Source: Myxococcales bacterium
GTDB lineage: Bacteria; Myxococcota_A; UBA9042
NCBI GenBank assembly: GCA_947499075.1
Contig: CANMNA010000009.1
Coordinates: forward strand, 1-44,128
Reading direction: 5' to 3'
Length of the DNA stretch: 44,128 nt
Made by a program: the position numbers and the translations under genes. Positions 43,355 to 44,128 of the stretch are shown here, piece after piece. The notes under the pieces were generated by a model, which made no database searches, had not been told where the DNA came from, and saw nothing but the letters and a program-made list of their open reading frames with translations. The first letter of the stretch is position 1; the number at the start of each line of letters is the position of its first letter.

Positions 43355-44128
43355 ATGTCTGACCACCAGCCCACTGATGTGCCGCCGCCGCCGGCCGATG
43401 ACGCGCCGACCGCCGAGCAAGACCGTTATTGGCTCGACCACGTGTTTGCCGGCGATACGCAGCGCCAGTTGACCGTGCGCGCGGTGCTCACGGGGTGTCT
43501 GATTGGCGGGCTCATGTCTGTCTCCAACCTGTATGTCGGCCTCAAGATTGGCTGGGGGTTGGGTGTGGCGATCACCTCGGCGGTGCTGGCGTTTACGCTC
43601 TTTCGCACGCTGGAGACGGTGCTCAAGTACGGTCCTGACAAGCAGTTCAGCATCCTGGAAAACAACACGATGCAAACGGCTGCGTCGGCGGCAGGCTACA
43701 TGTCGTCGGCTGGTCTGGTTTCAGCGATCCCGGCGCTGTGGATGGTCAGCAAGTACCAGATGCCGCTGGGCCAGATCATGGTGTGGGTGGCGGCGGTGTC
43801 GCTGCTGGGGATCGTCGCGGCGATTCCAGTCAAGCGCAAGCTCATCAATGAGGAGCGATTGCGGTTTCCGTCGGGCATTGCCGCGGCCGAGACCCTGCGC
43901 AGCTTGCACACCGCGGGCTCAGAGGGGACGGCCAAGGGCAAAGCGTTGGCGGTGGCGGGCGCCATGGGCGGCGTCGTGGCCTTCTTGCGCGAAGGGCTGA
44001 AGTGGTTGCCCGACAAGTACCCAGTGTTTGGCAAGGCCATGGCGCTGCGCTCGATCGCCTTTGAGCCGTCGCTGGTCATGATTGCCGCGGGCGCCCTGAT
44101 GGGCCTGCGTGTCACGTTCTGGATGGTT
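43355..44128 (+). CDS. OPT-family oligopeptide transporter, 3' end beyond window
   Basis: 258 codons are present, open to the right edge. The N terminus is a Pro/Asp-rich cytoplasmic tail (about 35 residues), then membrane segments. Hallmarks are S-V-S-N-L-Y-V-G-L-K-I-G-W-G (near 60-73), the conserved L-E-N-N-T-M-Q-T-A-A-S-A-A-G (near 100-115) and R-F-P-S-G-I-A-A-A-E-T-L (near 170). OPT transporters import oligopeptides or metal chelates by proton coupling. GTG 43349 is an alternative start. The three YTGAAC repeats upstream may regulate it. Confidence 0.85.
   Translation, partial: MSDHQPTDVPPPPADDAPTAEQDRYWLDHVFAGDTQRQLTVRAVLTGCLIGGLMSVSNLYVGLKIGWGLGVAITSAVLAFTLFRTLETVLKYGPDKQFSILENNTMQTAASAAGYMSSAGLVSAIPALWMVSKYQMPLGQIMVWVAAVSLLGIVAAIPVKRKLINEERLRFPSGIAAAETLRSLHTAGSEGTAKGKALAVAGAMGGVVAFLREGLKWLPDKYPVFGKAMALRSIAFEPSLVMIAAGALMGLRVTFWMV

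Overview
The window is GC-rich, densely coding bacterial DNA that looks like Myxococcota or a close deltaproteobacterial relative. Four points support this. There are several very long cysteine-rich surface lipoproteins with C-D-D-G-N-P-C-T repeats, MopE-like C-N-x-x-D-D-x-C motifs and DUF4215-type repeats. There is a type IV pilus ATPase with cyclic-nucleotide and MshEN-like domains. There is a LexA-box-like palindrome in front of recA that fits the Myxococcus-type consensus at 15 of 17 positions. There are many lipoproteins and almost no mobile genes. No rRNA, tRNA or CRISPR array was seen.

Layout. Bases 1-7750 (minus strand) hold the 5' part of a Cys-rich lipoprotein, a TPR protein with a clear intrinsic terminator, and a 1437-residue Cys-rich lipoprotein. 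Bases 8022-13098 hold a small protein translationally coupled to moaA (plus), a pilus ATPase plus thioredoxin-fold pair (minus), and a glutathione-peroxidase lipoprotein (plus). Bases 13640-15982 (minus) encode an OmpA-domain protein and a DUF483-like protein. Bases 16146-22804 (plus) encode two paralogous Cys-rich lipoproteins in tandem. Bases 22830-25135 form a scrambled accessory patch: a 40-codon truncated FAD/NAD oxidoreductase, a small Cys protein, an ECF sigma factor, a structured RNA resembling a group II intron 5' region, and a RIO-family kinase. Bases 25419-31167 (plus) form a tight operon: cyanophycin synthetase, a second cyanophycin-synthetase-like protein lacking the ATP-grasp domain, and an MFS transporter. 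Bases 31511-33493 encode a multidomain secreted protein (27-residue repeats, P-domain, fibrinogen-like C terminus). Bases 33566-41728 (minus) are the alpha-2-macroglobulin/PBP1C pair. Bases 42030-43130 are recA, and an OPT-family transporter runs off the right edge.

Beneath the genes lie three families of short dispersed elements that I cannot assign to a known class. (i) A 15-nt motif, TGAACAAAGGGTGCG, occurs eight times, mostly 10-45 bases after stop codons and usually within a hairpin. Two copies sit exactly at, or just past, the ends of truncated elements. (ii) A MITE-like element of about 130-155 bp has two full copies, and a third site has only the two ends joined. (iii) A hairpin element occurs in three copies, and its first stem shows compensatory base changes. 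Together these are the most unusual content of the window. Two large genes (the left-edge lipoprotein and the right-edge OPT transporter) are open at the window ends.
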